A stretch of 46,803 bases of DNA, taken from positions 1 through 46,803 of the forward strand of contig JAVBPG010000029.1 of the NCBI GenBank assembly GCA_031549685.1, in the 5' to 3' direction. Origin of the DNA: JAITMY01 sp031549685 (GTDB lineage Bacteria > Bacteroidota > Bacteroidia > Bacteroidales > UBA932). The position numbers and the translations under genes are program-made. Each line of letters begins with the position of its first letter. Position 1 is the stretch's first letter. Of the stretch, positions 6,996 to 14,689 are shown in pieces. The notes under the pieces were generated by a model that had not been told where the DNA came from, ran no database searches, and saw only the letters and a list, made by a program, of their open reading frames with translations.

Positions 6996-7607
6996 ATGAA
7001 TTACCTAAGCGATGAGCATGTTGACTTTATTTCCAAAAGAATCAACAGCAGCAGTATTAAATCCGCGGCAATGAAGGAAGATTTAATCGACCACTTCTGC
7101 TGCGCGGTAGAGGAGGAAATGAAGCGTGGATCGGATTTTGATAAATCGTATGATAAAGCCTACCACAATATTTGTTCCGATGGTTTTGATGAAATTCAAA
7201 AAGAAACAGTTTTTTTACTAACCTCTAAAAAAATTAAAGCCATGAAGCAATTAATGTATGTATCGGGTTACCTATCAGCAATAGGGGTAACCACCACCAT
7301 TTTTATGAAGTTAAACCATGTTGCCGGTGGGCAGCTGGTGTTTTTAACCACGGTGCTCATTTTAGCATTTCTCTTTCTGCCAACCATTTTTATTAGTCTG
7401 TACAAAAGGGAGTTGACAAAATCTTTGAGCAACAAACTGAAGTATATATCCGGCTTATTGGGGGTAGTACTGTTGACCGCTTTTGTGGTTTTTAAAATCT
7501 CTCACTGGCCGGGAACGACCGTGATTTTATTCGCGTCAGTAATGGTTATTAATTTTGCCTTTTTCCCGTTTTTATTTTTCAAGATGTATAGAAAATCGGT
7601 CAAATAA
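6996..7607 (+). CDS. membrane protein paired with PadR
   Basis: A 203-residue protein of unknown function, from ATG 6996 ten bases after padR. The N-terminal ~75 residues are soluble, helical and charged (MKEDLIDHFCCAVEEEMKRG), a layout common in proteins co-encoded with small PadR regulators. Four hydrophobic segments follow, at about 82-102, 110-130, 144-165 and 172-195. Two related turns, FMKLNHVAGG and FKISHWPGTT, precede the second and fourth segments, suggesting an internal duplication; the Lys-x-x-His-x-x-Gly pattern resembles that of GldL-like proteins. The pair probably forms an envelope-linked regulatory unit, with the soluble domain meeting PadR or its signal; this is inference. 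A terminator follows. Confidence 0.75.
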   Translation: MNYLSDEHVDFISKRINSSSIKSAAMKEDLIDHFCCAVEEEMKRGSDFDKSYDKAYHNICSDGFDEIQKETVFLLTSKKIKAMKQLMYVSGYLSAIGVTTTIFMKLNHVAGGQLVFLTTVLILAFLFLPTIFISLYKRELTKSLSNKLKYISGLLGVVLLTAFVVFKISHWPGTTVILFASVMVINFAFFPFLFFKMYRKSVK

Positions 7608-7628
7608 ATTTCGCCACGCTTTTTGTAA

Positions 7629-7664
7629 TCACCACCCCTTCGGCAGCGAGCGGGTGGTTTTTTA
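7629..7664 (+). terminator. terminator after the padR pair
   Basis: ACCACCC (7631-7637) pairs with GGGTGGT (7652-7658), followed by a run of T. Confidence 0.8.
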
Positions 7665-7683
7665 TTCTGTTTTTCTTTTTTCC

Positions 7684-7714
7684 TTTGTTCTTTAGTTCTT
7701 TCTCTATAAATTTG
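7684..7714 (+). promoter_or_regulatory. aspS promoter
   Basis: TTTG (7684-7687), 19 bases, TAAATTTG (7707-7714): an exact Bacteroidota consensus. It fixes the aspS start at ATG 7736 and rules out the in-frame upstream extension to 7685. Confidence 0.8.
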
Positions 7715-7735
7715 TGCTCTCTAAATCAAAACAAA

Positions 7736-9496
7736 ATGTACAGAACACACACCTGCGGCGAGCTTCGCCTGACCGATGTTGCGAAAAAAGTAACCCTTGC
7801 GGGCTGGGTGCAGCGCGTGCGCAAGCTGGGCGGCATGACCTTTGTTGACCTGCGCGACCGCTACGGCATTACGCAGCTGGCGGTGGACGAAAAAACGCCC
7901 GAGGAGATCCGCCTTGCGGCCGAAAAGCTGGGGCGCGAGTTTGTGGTGCAGGTGGAGGGCGCGGTGGTGGAGCGCGCCAGCAAGAACGCCAAAATTCCAA
8001 CCGGCGATGTTGAAATCAGCCTCTCTGCGCTTAAAATACTCAACGCCTCCGAGGTGCCGCCCTTTACCATTGAGGACGAAAGCGATGGCGGCGAAGAATT
8101 GCGAGCAAAATATCGCTATCTGGACTTGCGCCGCAACCCCGTAAAAAATGCGCTGATGCTGCGCCACCGCGTGGCACAGGAGGCGCGTAAATATTTGGAT
8201 GCGCAAGATTTTTTGGAAATCGAAACACCCTTTTTGATAAAATCAACGCCCGAGGGAGCGCGAGATTTTGTTGTTCCTTCACGTGTACACCACGGCGAAT
8301 TTTACGCCCTGCCGCAAAGCCCGCAAACCTTTAAGCAGCTGCTCATGGTGGCTGGCTACGATCGCTACTTCCAAGTTGTACGCTGCTTCCGCGATGAGGA
8401 TTTGCGCGCCGACCGTCAGCCCGAGTTTACGCAAATCGACTGCGAAATGGCCTTCGTGGAGCGCCAGGATATTCTCGACATGTTTGGCGGCCTGATGAGG
8501 CACCTGTTCAAAACCGTGCTTGGCGTTACGTTCGATCAGGTGCCCTTTATGACCTACGCCGACGCCATGCGCGATTACGGCTGCGACAAGCCTGATGTGC
8601 GCTTTGGTATGAAAATAAAAGAGCTGACTCAACGGGTGCAGGGCAAAAACTTTTCGGTGTTCGACAGCGCGGCCTACGTTGGCGGCATTTGCGCCGAGGG
8701 TTGCGCCGACTACACGCGCAAGCAGCTCGACGAGCTGACCGAGTGGGTTAAGCGCCCGCAAATCGGTGCCAAAGGCTTGGTGTATATTCGCCTTACGGCA
8801 GAAGGAATTAAGTCAAGCATCGATAAATTTTATACACCCGAAGAGCTGCAAAAAATTGCGGCCGAATTTGGCGCCAAGCAGGGCGATTTGATTCTTATTT
8901 TGGCCGGAGCCAAAAAAATTACCCTGTCGGGCCTGTGCGAGCTGCGCCTCGAAATGGGCAATCGCCTTGGCCTGCGCAGGCGCGGCGAGTTTGCCCCGCT
9001 GTGGGTTATCGACTTTCCGCTGCTGGAGTGGGACGACGAAACGCAGCGCTTTTACGCCATGCACCACCCCTTCACCTCGCCTCAACCCGAGGACATGGCC
9101 ATGTTTATGGGCGGCAAAAAGGAGGAGCTGGAGAATGTACGCGCCAACGCCTACGACTTTGTGATGAACGGCGTGGAGCTGGGCGGCGGCTCCATTCGTA
9201 TTTTCGACTCGGGCATACAGCAGCAAATGTTTAAGGTGTTGGGCTTTACGCCCGAAGATGCCGAGTACAAGTTCGGCTTCCTCACCAACGCCTTTAAGTT
9301 CGGCGCTCCGCCCCACGGCGGCATTGCCTTTGGCTTCGACCGCCTGTGCGCCATGTTTGGCGGCAGCGACAGCATTCGCGACTACATTGCGTTCCCCAAA
9401 AACAACGCCGGCCGTGATGTGATGATTGACTCGCCCTCGCGCATCGACGATTCGCAGCTGAAGGAGCTGGCGATTGAAATAGCAAAAGAAAAATAG
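7736..9496 (+). CDS. aspS: aspartyl-tRNA synthetase
   Basis: A 586-residue class II aminoacyl-tRNA synthetase that charges tRNA-Asp in the cytoplasm, of normal bacterial AspRS length. The N-terminal OB fold (about 1-110) reads MYRTHTCGELR...VTLAGWVQRVRKLGGMTFVDLRDRYG. Class II motif 2 is FRDEDLRADRQPEFTQIDCEM-like around residues 216-235, and motif 3 is GGIAFGFDRLCAMFGG near 524-539. The bacterial insertion domain lies between about 285 and 415. The start at 7736 follows a perfect promoter and matches the conserved MYRTHTCGEL opening. A palindromic element lies 7 bases after the stop and may end or modify the transcript. Confidence 0.97.
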   Translation: MYRTHTCGELRLTDVAKKVTLAGWVQRVRKLGGMTFVDLRDRYGITQLAVDEKTPEEIRLAAEKLGREFVVQVEGAVVERASKNAKIPTGDVEISLSALKILNASEVPPFTIEDESDGGEELRAKYRYLDLRRNPVKNALMLRHRVAQEARKYLDAQDFLEIETPFLIKSTPEGARDFVVPSRVHHGEFYALPQSPQTFKQLLMVAGYDRYFQVVRCFRDEDLRADRQPEFTQIDCEMAFVERQDILDMFGGLMRHLFKTVLGVTFDQVPFMTYADAMRDYGCDKPDVRFGMKIKELTQRVQGKNFSVFDSAAYVGGICAEGCADYTRKQLDELTEWVKRPQIGAKGLVYIRLTAEGIKSSIDKFYTPEELQKIAAEFGAKQGDLILILAGAKKITLSGLCELRLEMGNRLGLRRRGEFAPLWVIDFPLLEWDDETQRFYAMHHPFTSPQPEDMAMFMGGKKEELENVRANAYDFVMNGVELGGGSIRIFDSGIQQQMFKVLGFTPEDAEYKFGFLTNAFKFGAPPHGGIAFGFDRLCAMFGGSDSIRDYIAFPKNNAGRDVMIDSPSRIDDSQLKELAIEIAKEK

Positions 9497-9503
9497 TTAA
9501 GCT

Positions 9504-9565
9504 TGTCATTGCGGGCTTGACCCGCAATCTCCCGAAGGAGATCCCGAATCAAGTTCGGGACGACA
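9504..9565. repeat. palindromic element, TGTCAT family (62 bp)
   Basis: Left half TGTCATTGCGGGCTTGACCC...AATCTCC, right half GGAGATCCCGAATCAAGTTC...GGGACGACA; the end has one change (ACGACA for ATGACA). The smallest and simplest member in the window: two hairpins with CCGAA between. Lies between aspS and the next gene, 16 bases before that gene's TTG start. Confidence 0.9.
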
Positions 9566-9581
9566 GCAAGTGTGATAAATT

Positions 9582-11156
9582 TTGGCATTACAAAGTAAAA
9601 TAAAACCCGATCCCGTTCACGAGCTCATTAAGTCGATGACCAAGGCCGAGAAGCGCTCCTTCCGGCTTTACGCCACGCGTATCGACGATAGCAAGAACGC
9701 CATGTTCGTTGCCCTGTTCGATGCGCTGGACGAGCTGCCGGTTTTTGACGAGGCCAAAATTCTGAAAAAAAGCGGCGTCCCCAAATCGCAGCTGGCCAAC
9801 GTGAAAAGCTACCTGTACCACGAGCTGCTTACCAGCCTTCGCCAAAGCGGCGTGGACACCTACGACGACGTGTCGCTGCACGAGCAGCTGGACTTTGCCC
9901 GCATTCTTTACGCCAAGGGAATGTACAAGCAGAGCCTCAAAATTCTCGACCGCGCCAAGGCGCAGGCGCTGGAAAAGCTGCAGTTTACCACGGCACTCGA
10001 GGTGGTTGAGTTTGAAAAGCTTATCGAGTCGCAGTTTATTACCCGCAGCAGCACCTCCCGCGCCGACGACCTTACCACCGCGGTGCAAAAGTTGAGCTAC
10101 ACCATTCAAAAGGCCAACGAATTTTCCAACCTTTCCATTCAGCTCTACGCGCTGTACCTCAAGCGCGGCCACGTGCGCAACCGCAACGACATCATGTTTG
10201 TTGAGGACTACTTTGCAAAAAACCGTCCGAAGTTCGACCCGCGCAACCAGGGGCCGTACGAGCTGCTGTACATGAACCTGTCCAACTACTGGTACAGCTA
10301 CATCATGCAGGATTTTGTGTCGTGCTACCGCCACACGCAGCGCAACGTTGACCTTTTCAGCGCGCACGCCATGCTCAAGCATAGCATGCCCGACCTCTAC
10401 TTTAAGTCGTATAACTATCTGTTAGAAAGCCTTTTTTATCTGCGCCACTATGCCAAGTTTAAGGAGGTTCTTGACGCGCTGCACGAGGAAATAGCAGGGC
10501 AAACAAATATCCCCAACCAGAACGCCGAAATTCTTGCCCGCTCCTTCTACTACGCCAACCGCCTCAACCTGCACTTCATGGACGGCACCTTTACCGAGGG
10601 GCAGGAGGTGGTACCCGAGCTGCTGGATTTTATCGAAAAAAATCAAAACAAAATCGACCAGCATCACATCCTGGTGTTTTACTACAAAATAGCCAGCCTG
10701 TACTTTGGCGCGGGCGAGGCCAAAAAATCCATTTCGTTCCTCAACAAAATAATCGATACGCGCGACGAGGAGGTGCGCTCCGACCTGCAGTGCTTTGCCC
10801 GCATTCTGCGCTTAGTGGCCTCGTACGAGAGCGGCGACGACTTTATGATGGAGTACCAGATAAAATCGACCTACCGCTTTTTGGTAAAAATGAACGACCT
10901 GAACGTGGTGCAAAAGGAAATGCTGACCTTCCTGAGCAAGCTCGACACCTTCTACCGCAGCGACATCAACGAGCTGTTCCGCAAGCTGTACGAAAAGTTG
11001 CTGCCCTACGAAAGCCTGCCCTATGAAAAGCGTCCCTTCCTTTACCTCGACCTCATTTCGTGGCTCGAGAGCAAAATAAAGGGCGTAACGGTGCAGGATG
11101 TTACGCGGCAGAAATTTTTACGCAGAAACAGCATGCAACCGCCGTTGAGGATGTAA
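9582..11156 (+). CDS. conserved helical-repeat protein of unknown function
   Basis: A 524-residue soluble, mostly alpha-helical protein, no signal peptide. It opens with VHELIKSMTKAEKRSFRLYATR (about 12-33), a block I associate with a conserved Bacteroidota family of unknown role. The remainder has TPR-like helix pairs with spaced aromatic and small residues (for example FARILYAKGMYKQSLKILDRA, around 108-128, and YYKIASLYFGAGEAKKSISFLNKI, around 366-389). This suggests a scaffold for protein binding. The TTG start at 9582 is uncertain; the next in-frame ATG is at SMTKAEK (residue 19). It lies between aspS and RNase H, both housekeeping genes. Confidence 0.75.
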   Translation: MALQSKIKPDPVHELIKSMTKAEKRSFRLYATRIDDSKNAMFVALFDALDELPVFDEAKILKKSGVPKSQLANVKSYLYHELLTSLRQSGVDTYDDVSLHEQLDFARILYAKGMYKQSLKILDRAKAQALEKLQFTTALEVVEFEKLIESQFITRSSTSRADDLTTAVQKLSYTIQKANEFSNLSIQLYALYLKRGHVRNRNDIMFVEDYFAKNRPKFDPRNQGPYELLYMNLSNYWYSYIMQDFVSCYRHTQRNVDLFSAHAMLKHSMPDLYFKSYNYLLESLFYLRHYAKFKEVLDALHEEIAGQTNIPNQNAEILARSFYYANRLNLHFMDGTFTEGQEVVPELLDFIEKNQNKIDQHHILVFYYKIASLYFGAGEAKKSISFLNKIIDTRDEEVRSDLQCFARILRLVASYESGDDFMMEYQIKSTYRFLVKMNDLNVVQKEMLTFLSKLDTFYRSDINELFRKLYEKLLPYESLPYEKRPFLYLDLISWLESKIKGVTVQDVTRQKFLRRNSMQPPLRM

Positions 11157-11211
11157 GGAAAGTCGGCAGTTGCAGTAGCCAGCGCACGAAGCACATTTAT
11201 TGTATTTAATT

Positions 11212-11685
11212 TTGGCAAAAGTTGTAATATATACCGATGGCGCGGCGCGCGGAAACCCCGGGCCGGGAGGCTACGGAACCGTTTTAATTTCGGGCGAGCA
11301 CCGCAAGGAGCTGTCGGAGGGCTTTGCGCTTACCACCAACAACCGCATGGAGCTGCTGGCCGTAATTGTGGGGCTGGAGGCCTTAAAAAACGAGGGCTGC
11401 GAGGTTACCGTTTACTCCGACTCCAAGTACGTGGTTGAGGCCGTGGAGCAGCGCTGGGTGTTTGCCTGGGCATCGGCGCCGAATTTTAAAAACAAAAAAA
11501 ATCCCGACCTTTGGCTGCGGTTTTTGAAAATATACCGCAAGCACAGCGTAAAATTTGTGTGGGTAAAAGGCCACGCCGGCAACCCCAACAACGAGCGCTG
11601 CGACCAGCTGGCCGTAGCAGCCAGCCTACAGCCCAACTTGCCGAGGGATAGGGGATATGTGGCGGAGGAAATGAGGTTGATGTAG
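11212..11685 (+). CDS. rnhA: ribonuclease H (RNase HI)
   Basis: A 157-residue RNase HI that removes RNA from RNA-DNA hybrids. The catalytic carboxylates are visible: Asp in VIYTDGAARGNPGPGGYG, Glu in NRMELLAVIVGLEAL, Asp in VYSDSKYVVEAV, and the final Asp in NNERCDQLA, with the loop histidine in WVKGHAGNP. The basic protrusion typical of E. coli RNase HI is present in the NFKNKKNPDLW form. The start is unclear: TTG at 11212 gives LAKVVIYTDG, a normal N-terminus, and TTG at 11200 adds four residues. A TAATTTTG box at 11207-11214 overlaps the start and is probably chance. Confidence 0.93.
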   Translation: MAKVVIYTDGAARGNPGPGGYGTVLISGEHRKELSEGFALTTNNRMELLAVIVGLEALKNEGCEVTVYSDSKYVVEAVEQRWVFAWASAPNFKNKKNPDLWLRFLKIYRKHSVKFVWVKGHAGNPNNERCDQLAVAASLQPNLPRDRGYVAEEMRLM

Positions 11686-11757
11686 TAAGGAATCCACCCT
11701 CTGCCCATGCTGGCGGGAGAAAATTGTAAATAGTAAATCGTCAAATTGTAAATAAAC

Positions 11758-12648
11758 TTGGTTCTTCTTTCACCACATAATTTCGCGGATTACGAGCTGA
11801 TCGACTGCGGCAACTTCGAAAAGCTGGAGCGCTTTGGCAAGTACGTTACCCGCCGCCCCGAACCCAAGGCCGTGTGGGCGCCATCCATGCCCGATGCCGA
11901 GTGGCGCAAGTTGGCGCACGCCACCTTTCAGCACGAAAAAGGAGCGGCCAGCAACCCCGACGAGCGCGGCACCTGGATGCGCCGCTCCGAAATGCCCGAC
12001 CGCTGGATTGTGAATTACAAGCACAATGGTTTGGATATGAAGCTGCGCTTGGGGCTTACCTCATTTAAGCATGTGGGTGTTTTTCCAGAGCAAGCTTCGA
12101 ACTGGGATTTTATTTACAGCGCGGCAAAAAATTTCAAAAAGCGCGATGCGAAGGTGCTCAACCTTTTTGCCTACACCGGCGGAGCATCGCTGGCGGCGCG
12201 TGTGGCAGGTGCCGATGTAACTCACTTAGATTCAATAAGACAGACCGTTACCTGGGCGAATGAGAACATGCAGGTTAGCGGGCTCGACGGCATTCGCTGG
12301 CTGGTGGACGACGCGCTAAAATATGTACAACGACAAGTTCGTCGCGGAACCAAATTCAGCGGCATCATACTCGACCCTCCGGCTTACGGTCGCGGCCCCG
12401 ACGGCGAGCGCTGGCTGCTTAGCGAGGGCATTCTGGAGCTGCTTAGCGGGGTGGAAAAAATGCTCGAACCAAAGGACTCGTTTGTGGTCTTAAACCTATA
12501 CGCGCTGGGCTTTTCATCGGTGGTGTGCGATACGCTGGTGAGGAGCGTTTTTGGCGACCCCAAGCGGCGCGAAAGCGGCGAATTAATATTGGAAGACAGG
12601 TTCGGAAAAAAACTTCCGTTGAGCGTTTTTACCCGCTTTACGAGGTAG
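11758..12648 (+). CDS. class I SAM-dependent methyltransferase (RlmI-like)
   Basis: A 296-residue methyltransferase similar to the catalytic part of rRNA m5C methyltransferases such as RlmI, but without their PUA domain. The N-terminal part carries FGKYVTRRPEPKAVW. The Rossmann core begins near 120 (QASNWDFI), with the SAM-binding loop VLNLFAYTGGASLAA at about 136-150, the acidic residue THLDSIRQTVTWA, and motif IV as LDPPAYGRGPDGERW. This LDPP form fits RNA or protein methylation of amine or base carbon; the target is unknown. It starts at TTG 11758 with no strong ribosome-binding site. It ends 12 bases before the terminator of the opposing small RNA. Confidence 0.82.
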   Translation: MVLLSPHNFADYELIDCGNFEKLERFGKYVTRRPEPKAVWAPSMPDAEWRKLAHATFQHEKGAASNPDERGTWMRRSEMPDRWIVNYKHNGLDMKLRLGLTSFKHVGVFPEQASNWDFIYSAAKNFKKRDAKVLNLFAYTGGASLAARVAGADVTHLDSIRQTVTWANENMQVSGLDGIRWLVDDALKYVQRQVRRGTKFSGIILDPPAYGRGPDGERWLLSEGILELLSGVEKMLEPKDSFVVLNLYALGFSSVVCDTLVRSVFGDPKRRESGELILEDRFGKKLPLSVFTRFTR

Positions 12649-12660
12649 CGACCGGGGCAT

Positions 12661-12815
12661 AAAAAAACCTCCACCGAGACCTGCAATTCCTGGTGGAGGG
12701 AGCAAAAAATCCAATCATGGCAATAATTTGATTTTTTGGGCTACTTGGTCGCTATCTTTTTTGCTTTTTACTGGTTGATAGCGCCTTATGTCATTTTTCT
12801 TGGTTTTTCAACCTG
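12661..12815 (-). ncRNA. candidate structured small RNA on the minus strand
   Basis: On the minus strand a TATATTTG box (12827-12820) is followed within 5-7 bases by a hairpin GGTT-GAAA-AACC (12813-12802). Next come a CGCTATC/GATAGCG hairpin (12783-12750), an AT-rich hairpin (12737-12704, GATTTTTT arms with one mismatch), and a final CCTCCACC/GGTGGAGG hairpin (12699-12668) with seven T (12667-12661). That order, from promoter to factor-independent terminator, describes a free RNA of about 155 bases. No coding frame of note is present. I cannot match it to a named RNA family; it is not tmRNA or the RNase P RNA, and its ends do not pair as in 6S RNA. Confidence 0.5.
12668..12699 (-). terminator. 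terminator of the candidate small RNA
   Basis: CCTCCACC / GGTGGAGG stem with a 16-base loop and T7 on the minus strand. On the plus strand no T run follows, so it acts mainly on minus-strand transcripts. Confidence 0.7.
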
Positions 12816-12819
12816 TATA

Positions 12820-12827
12820 CAAATATA
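12820..12827 (-). promoter_or_regulatory. promoter -7 element of the candidate small RNA
   Basis: TATATTTG on the minus strand. The -33 element is weak: the nearest TTG lies 24 bases upstream instead of 19-21. Confidence 0.4.
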
Positions 12828-13007
12828 CAAAATAAGGAAATGCGATGTTCACAACTTGTTCAAATCGCCCAATTTTTAGCTGTTAAAATTATTAAATGGT
12901 TGTTTTATAGCGACTTAATCAACGTTGTTGTACAGCAGAAACATCGCTAATCAGCTATTTTTTCCTAAAAAAAGAGGTTTGTAGCAGATAAATTTAACAT
13001 TTTTGTT
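12828..13007. other. AT-rich intergenic stretch
   Basis: Between the small RNA promoter and the tRNA promoter. No coding frame, repeat of the TGTCAT family or clear hairpin is seen; it presumably holds upstream promoter sequences for both RNAs. Confidence 0.5.
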
Positions 13008-13015
13008 TACCTTTG
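13008..13015 (+). promoter_or_regulatory. tRNA-Lys promoter -7 element
   Basis: TACCTTTG, 23 bases before the mature tRNA 5' end. A TTTG at 12978-12981 is 26 bases upstream, a longer spacing than usual. Confidence 0.6.
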
Positions 13016-13038
13016 CACTCCTTTTAAAGGTACAACCT

Positions 13039-13114
13039 GACTCCGTAGCTCAGTTGGTAGAGCAAATGACTCTTAATCATTGGGTCGAGAGTTCGAGTCT
13101 CTCCGGGGTCACCA
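13039..13114 (+). tRNA. tRNA-Lys (anticodon CTT)
   Basis: A 76-base cloverleaf. The acceptor stem GACTCCG pairs with CGGGGTC (one T-G pair). The D arm contains AGCTCAGTTGGTAGAGC, and the anticodon arm AATGA-CTCTTAA-TCATT gives anticodon CTT, reading AAG. The T arm is GAGAG-TTCGAGT-CTCTC. Discriminator A and CCA (13112-13114) are encoded. A tight terminator starts directly after the CCA. Confidence 0.96.
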
Positions 13115-13148
13115 AGCCGTTACGCAAATGTGCGTAACGGCTTTTTTG
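13115..13148 (+). terminator. tRNA-Lys terminator
   Basis: AGCCGTTACGCA, loop AATG, TGCGTAACGGCT, then T5: a perfect 12-bp stem directly after the tRNA. Confidence 0.9.
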
Positions 13149-13183
13149 TTTTTGTACACTAACGAAGTAAATTTGCCGCGTCT

Positions 13184-13260
13184 CGTCATTGCGAGGAGTG
13201 AAGAATGAGCGACGTGGCAATCTTCTAATCGGGAGATGGCGGATCGAGTCCGCCATGACA
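13184..13260. repeat. palindromic element, CGTCAT variant (77 bp)
   Basis: Left half CGTCATTGCGAGGAGTGAAG...GTGGCAATCTTC, right half GGGAGATGGCGGATCGAGTC...GCCATGACA. The left half is of the GCGAGGAG...GTGGCAATC type seen in many unrelated bacterial genomes. Lies between tRNA-Lys and the LuxE-like gene, and leaves a frame open into that gene. Confidence 0.8.
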
Positions 13261-13316
13261 TACAGGAGTTGAGCTTGCCCTACACGCAATGTCGTTGCTA
13301 TAAAACAGCTATTAAA

Positions 13317-14360
13317 ATGCCGAACATCTTTTCCATATCCACCGAAAGCAATTTTGCCCTTGCGTGCCTCGAAACCTTTCGCCGGCAGGCGCGCGCGTGC
13401 GAACCGTACGCCCGCTACCTTTCGTACCTCAACGTAAGCGTTGAGGATGTGAACAGCGTGGAGCAAATTCCTTTTTTGCCCATCGAATTTTTTAAAAGCG
13501 AAAAAATTATTTGCGGAGGCGCCGAGCCGCAAGCCACCTTTACCAGCAGCGGTACCACCGGGGCGGAAACCAGCCGCCACCACGTTGCCGATCTTAGCTT
13601 ATACGAGCAGTCGTTTACCCGCGGCTTTGAGCATTTTTACGGCGATGTAAAAAGCTTCTGCGTGCTGGCCCTGCTGCCGGGCTACCTGGAGCGGCCGGGC
13701 TCGTCGCTCATTTACATGGTCGAAAGGCTGGTGAAGGAAAGCGGACACCCGCAGAGCGGGTTTTACCTGCGCAACCACGAGGATTTGGTGAAAACGCTGT
13801 GCGACCTGCGCGAAAAAAACCAGCCGACGATACTTATTGGCGTAAGCTTTGCGCTGCTGGATTTGGTGGAGGGGTGGGGGAATATACTCGGTTGTCATTG
13901 CGGGCTCGACCCGCAATCTCCCTCCAAGAGAGAAGAGATTCCGGCTCAAGGCCGGAATGACAGCTGGCTTATCATCATGGAAACCGGCGGCATGAAAGGT
14001 CGCCGCAGGGAGTTGCCGCGCGAGGAGCTGCACGGGGTGTTGTGCCACAATTTTGGCGTGAGCACCATTCACTCCGAGTACGGAATGACGGAGCTGCTTT
14101 CGCAGGCGTACTCTACCGGAGGCGGCAAGTTTTTTGCTCCGCCGTGGATGAAAGTTGTGCCGCGCGACTTAAATAACCCGTTTGCAAAAGCGGTAACAGG
14201 AACCTCCGGAGGTGTTAATATTATCGATTTGGCCAACCAAAATTCTTGCTCATTTATCGAAACGCAGGATTTGGGAAAAATACACGGCGACGGCGGGTTT
14301 GAAATCCTGGGGCGCATGGACAAAAGCCAGGCGCGGGGATGCAGCATGCTGGTGTTGTAA
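13317..14360 (+). CDS. LuxE/PaaK-like acyl-protein synthetase with an internal palindromic insert
   Basis: A 347-residue member of the LuxE acyl-protein synthetase family, which activates fatty acids or transfers acyl groups through AMP. Visible motifs are FLPIEFFKSEKI (around 44-55), the nucleotide-binding TFTSSGTTG (around 66-74), METGGMKGRRRE (around 221-232) and EYGMTELLSQAY, the adenylate-forming signature. ATG 13317 gives the expected start; an in-frame extension into the upstream repeat is not believed. At 13893-13962 a 70-base palindromic element is inserted in frame and encodes GCHCGLDPQSP...IPAQGRNDSW, about 24 residues just before the METGG motif. The rest of the frame is intact, so the protein may still fold with a loop there. 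Its native partner, possibly a ketosynthase-like or reductase gene, is not adjacent. Confidence 0.85.
   Translation: MPNIFSISTESNFALACLETFRRQARACEPYARYLSYLNVSVEDVNSVEQIPFLPIEFFKSEKIICGGAEPQATFTSSGTTGAETSRHHVADLSLYEQSFTRGFEHFYGDVKSFCVLALLPGYLERPGSSLIYMVERLVKESGHPQSGFYLRNHEDLVKTLCDLREKNQPTILIGVSFALLDLVEGWGNILGCHCGLDPQSPSKREEIPAQGRNDSWLIIMETGGMKGRRRELPREELHGVLCHNFGVSTIHSEYGMTELLSQAYSTGGGKFFAPPWMKVVPRDLNNPFAKAVTGTSGGVNIIDLANQNSCSFIETQDLGKIHGDGGFEILGRMDKSQARGCSMLVL
13893..13962. repeat. palindromic element inside the LuxE-like gene (70 bp)
   Basis: TGTCATTGCGGGCTCGACCC...AATCTCC at the left, GAGATTCCGGCTCAAGGCC...GGAATGACA at the right. The whole element lies in coding sequence and contains no stop in the host frame. 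Its length is 3n+1. Confidence 0.95.
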
Positions 14361-14449
14361 CTACCTCAACAATTACACCTCTTCAACAATTTGCTCAAAA
14401 TTCTGCTCCGGCGCTTGCTTTTTGTCAACCGCTTGGTGGCAAAAAAGCC

Positions 14450-14457
14450 TATCTTTG
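14450..14457 (+). promoter_or_regulatory. possible promoter of the subtilase pair
   Basis: TATCTTTG; TTTG at 14421-14424 lies 25 bases upstream, rather far. If used, the leader before GTG 14690 would be about 230 bases. Confidence 0.4.
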
Positions 14458-14608
14458 CTTTTGCTAAAAAAATTGGAATTGCTAATTAAGTATAGATTTT
14501 ACCATAAAGAAATCACGAGGATTTACAACAAAATAAAAACACAAACTTGTTAATCCATTTCACGTTTTTGATAATCAATGTGATAGAAAAAATTTCTATC
14601 GTCGTTTT

Positions 14609-14652
14609 ATAGACAGGATTTTAAGGAGAGACATCCTGTAAATCCTGTCTAT
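14609..14652. repeat. inverted repeat with AGACAGGATT arms
   Basis: ATAGACAGGATT (14609-14620) pairs with AATCCTGTCTAT (14641-14652). The arm ACAGGATT recurs within the loop as ACATCCTGT. Looks like a dispersed repeat rather than a terminator, as no T run follows. Confidence 0.6.
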
Positions 14653-14689
14653 ATTCATACTTTATTACCAAGGCCAAAAATTTTTGCGC

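Larger units (their letters stand above)
14361..14689. other. non-coding gap with hairpins before the subtilase pair
   Basis: No coding frame is supported. It contains a TATCTTTG promoter-like box at 14450-14457, an 8-bp hairpin GATAGAAA-AAA-TTTCTATC at 14582-14600 and an inverted repeat at 14609-14652. The long AT-rich stretch between could be the leader of the subtilase mRNA. Confidence 0.5.

Noticed and set aside
11207..11214. TAATTTTG box as promoter of rnhA
   Set aside because: It overlaps the most likely start codon and has no -33 partner, so chance is more likely.
12661..12815. 6S RNA, tmRNA or RNase P RNA as identity of the candidate small RNA
   Set aside because: It is too short for tmRNA or RNase P RNA, has no tag-coding frame, and its 5' and 3' ends do not pair as in 6S RNA.
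13236..13316. Start of the LuxE-like protein inside the upstream palindromic element
   Set aside because: The 27 extra residues are repeat-derived; ATG 13317 gives a normal family N-terminus.
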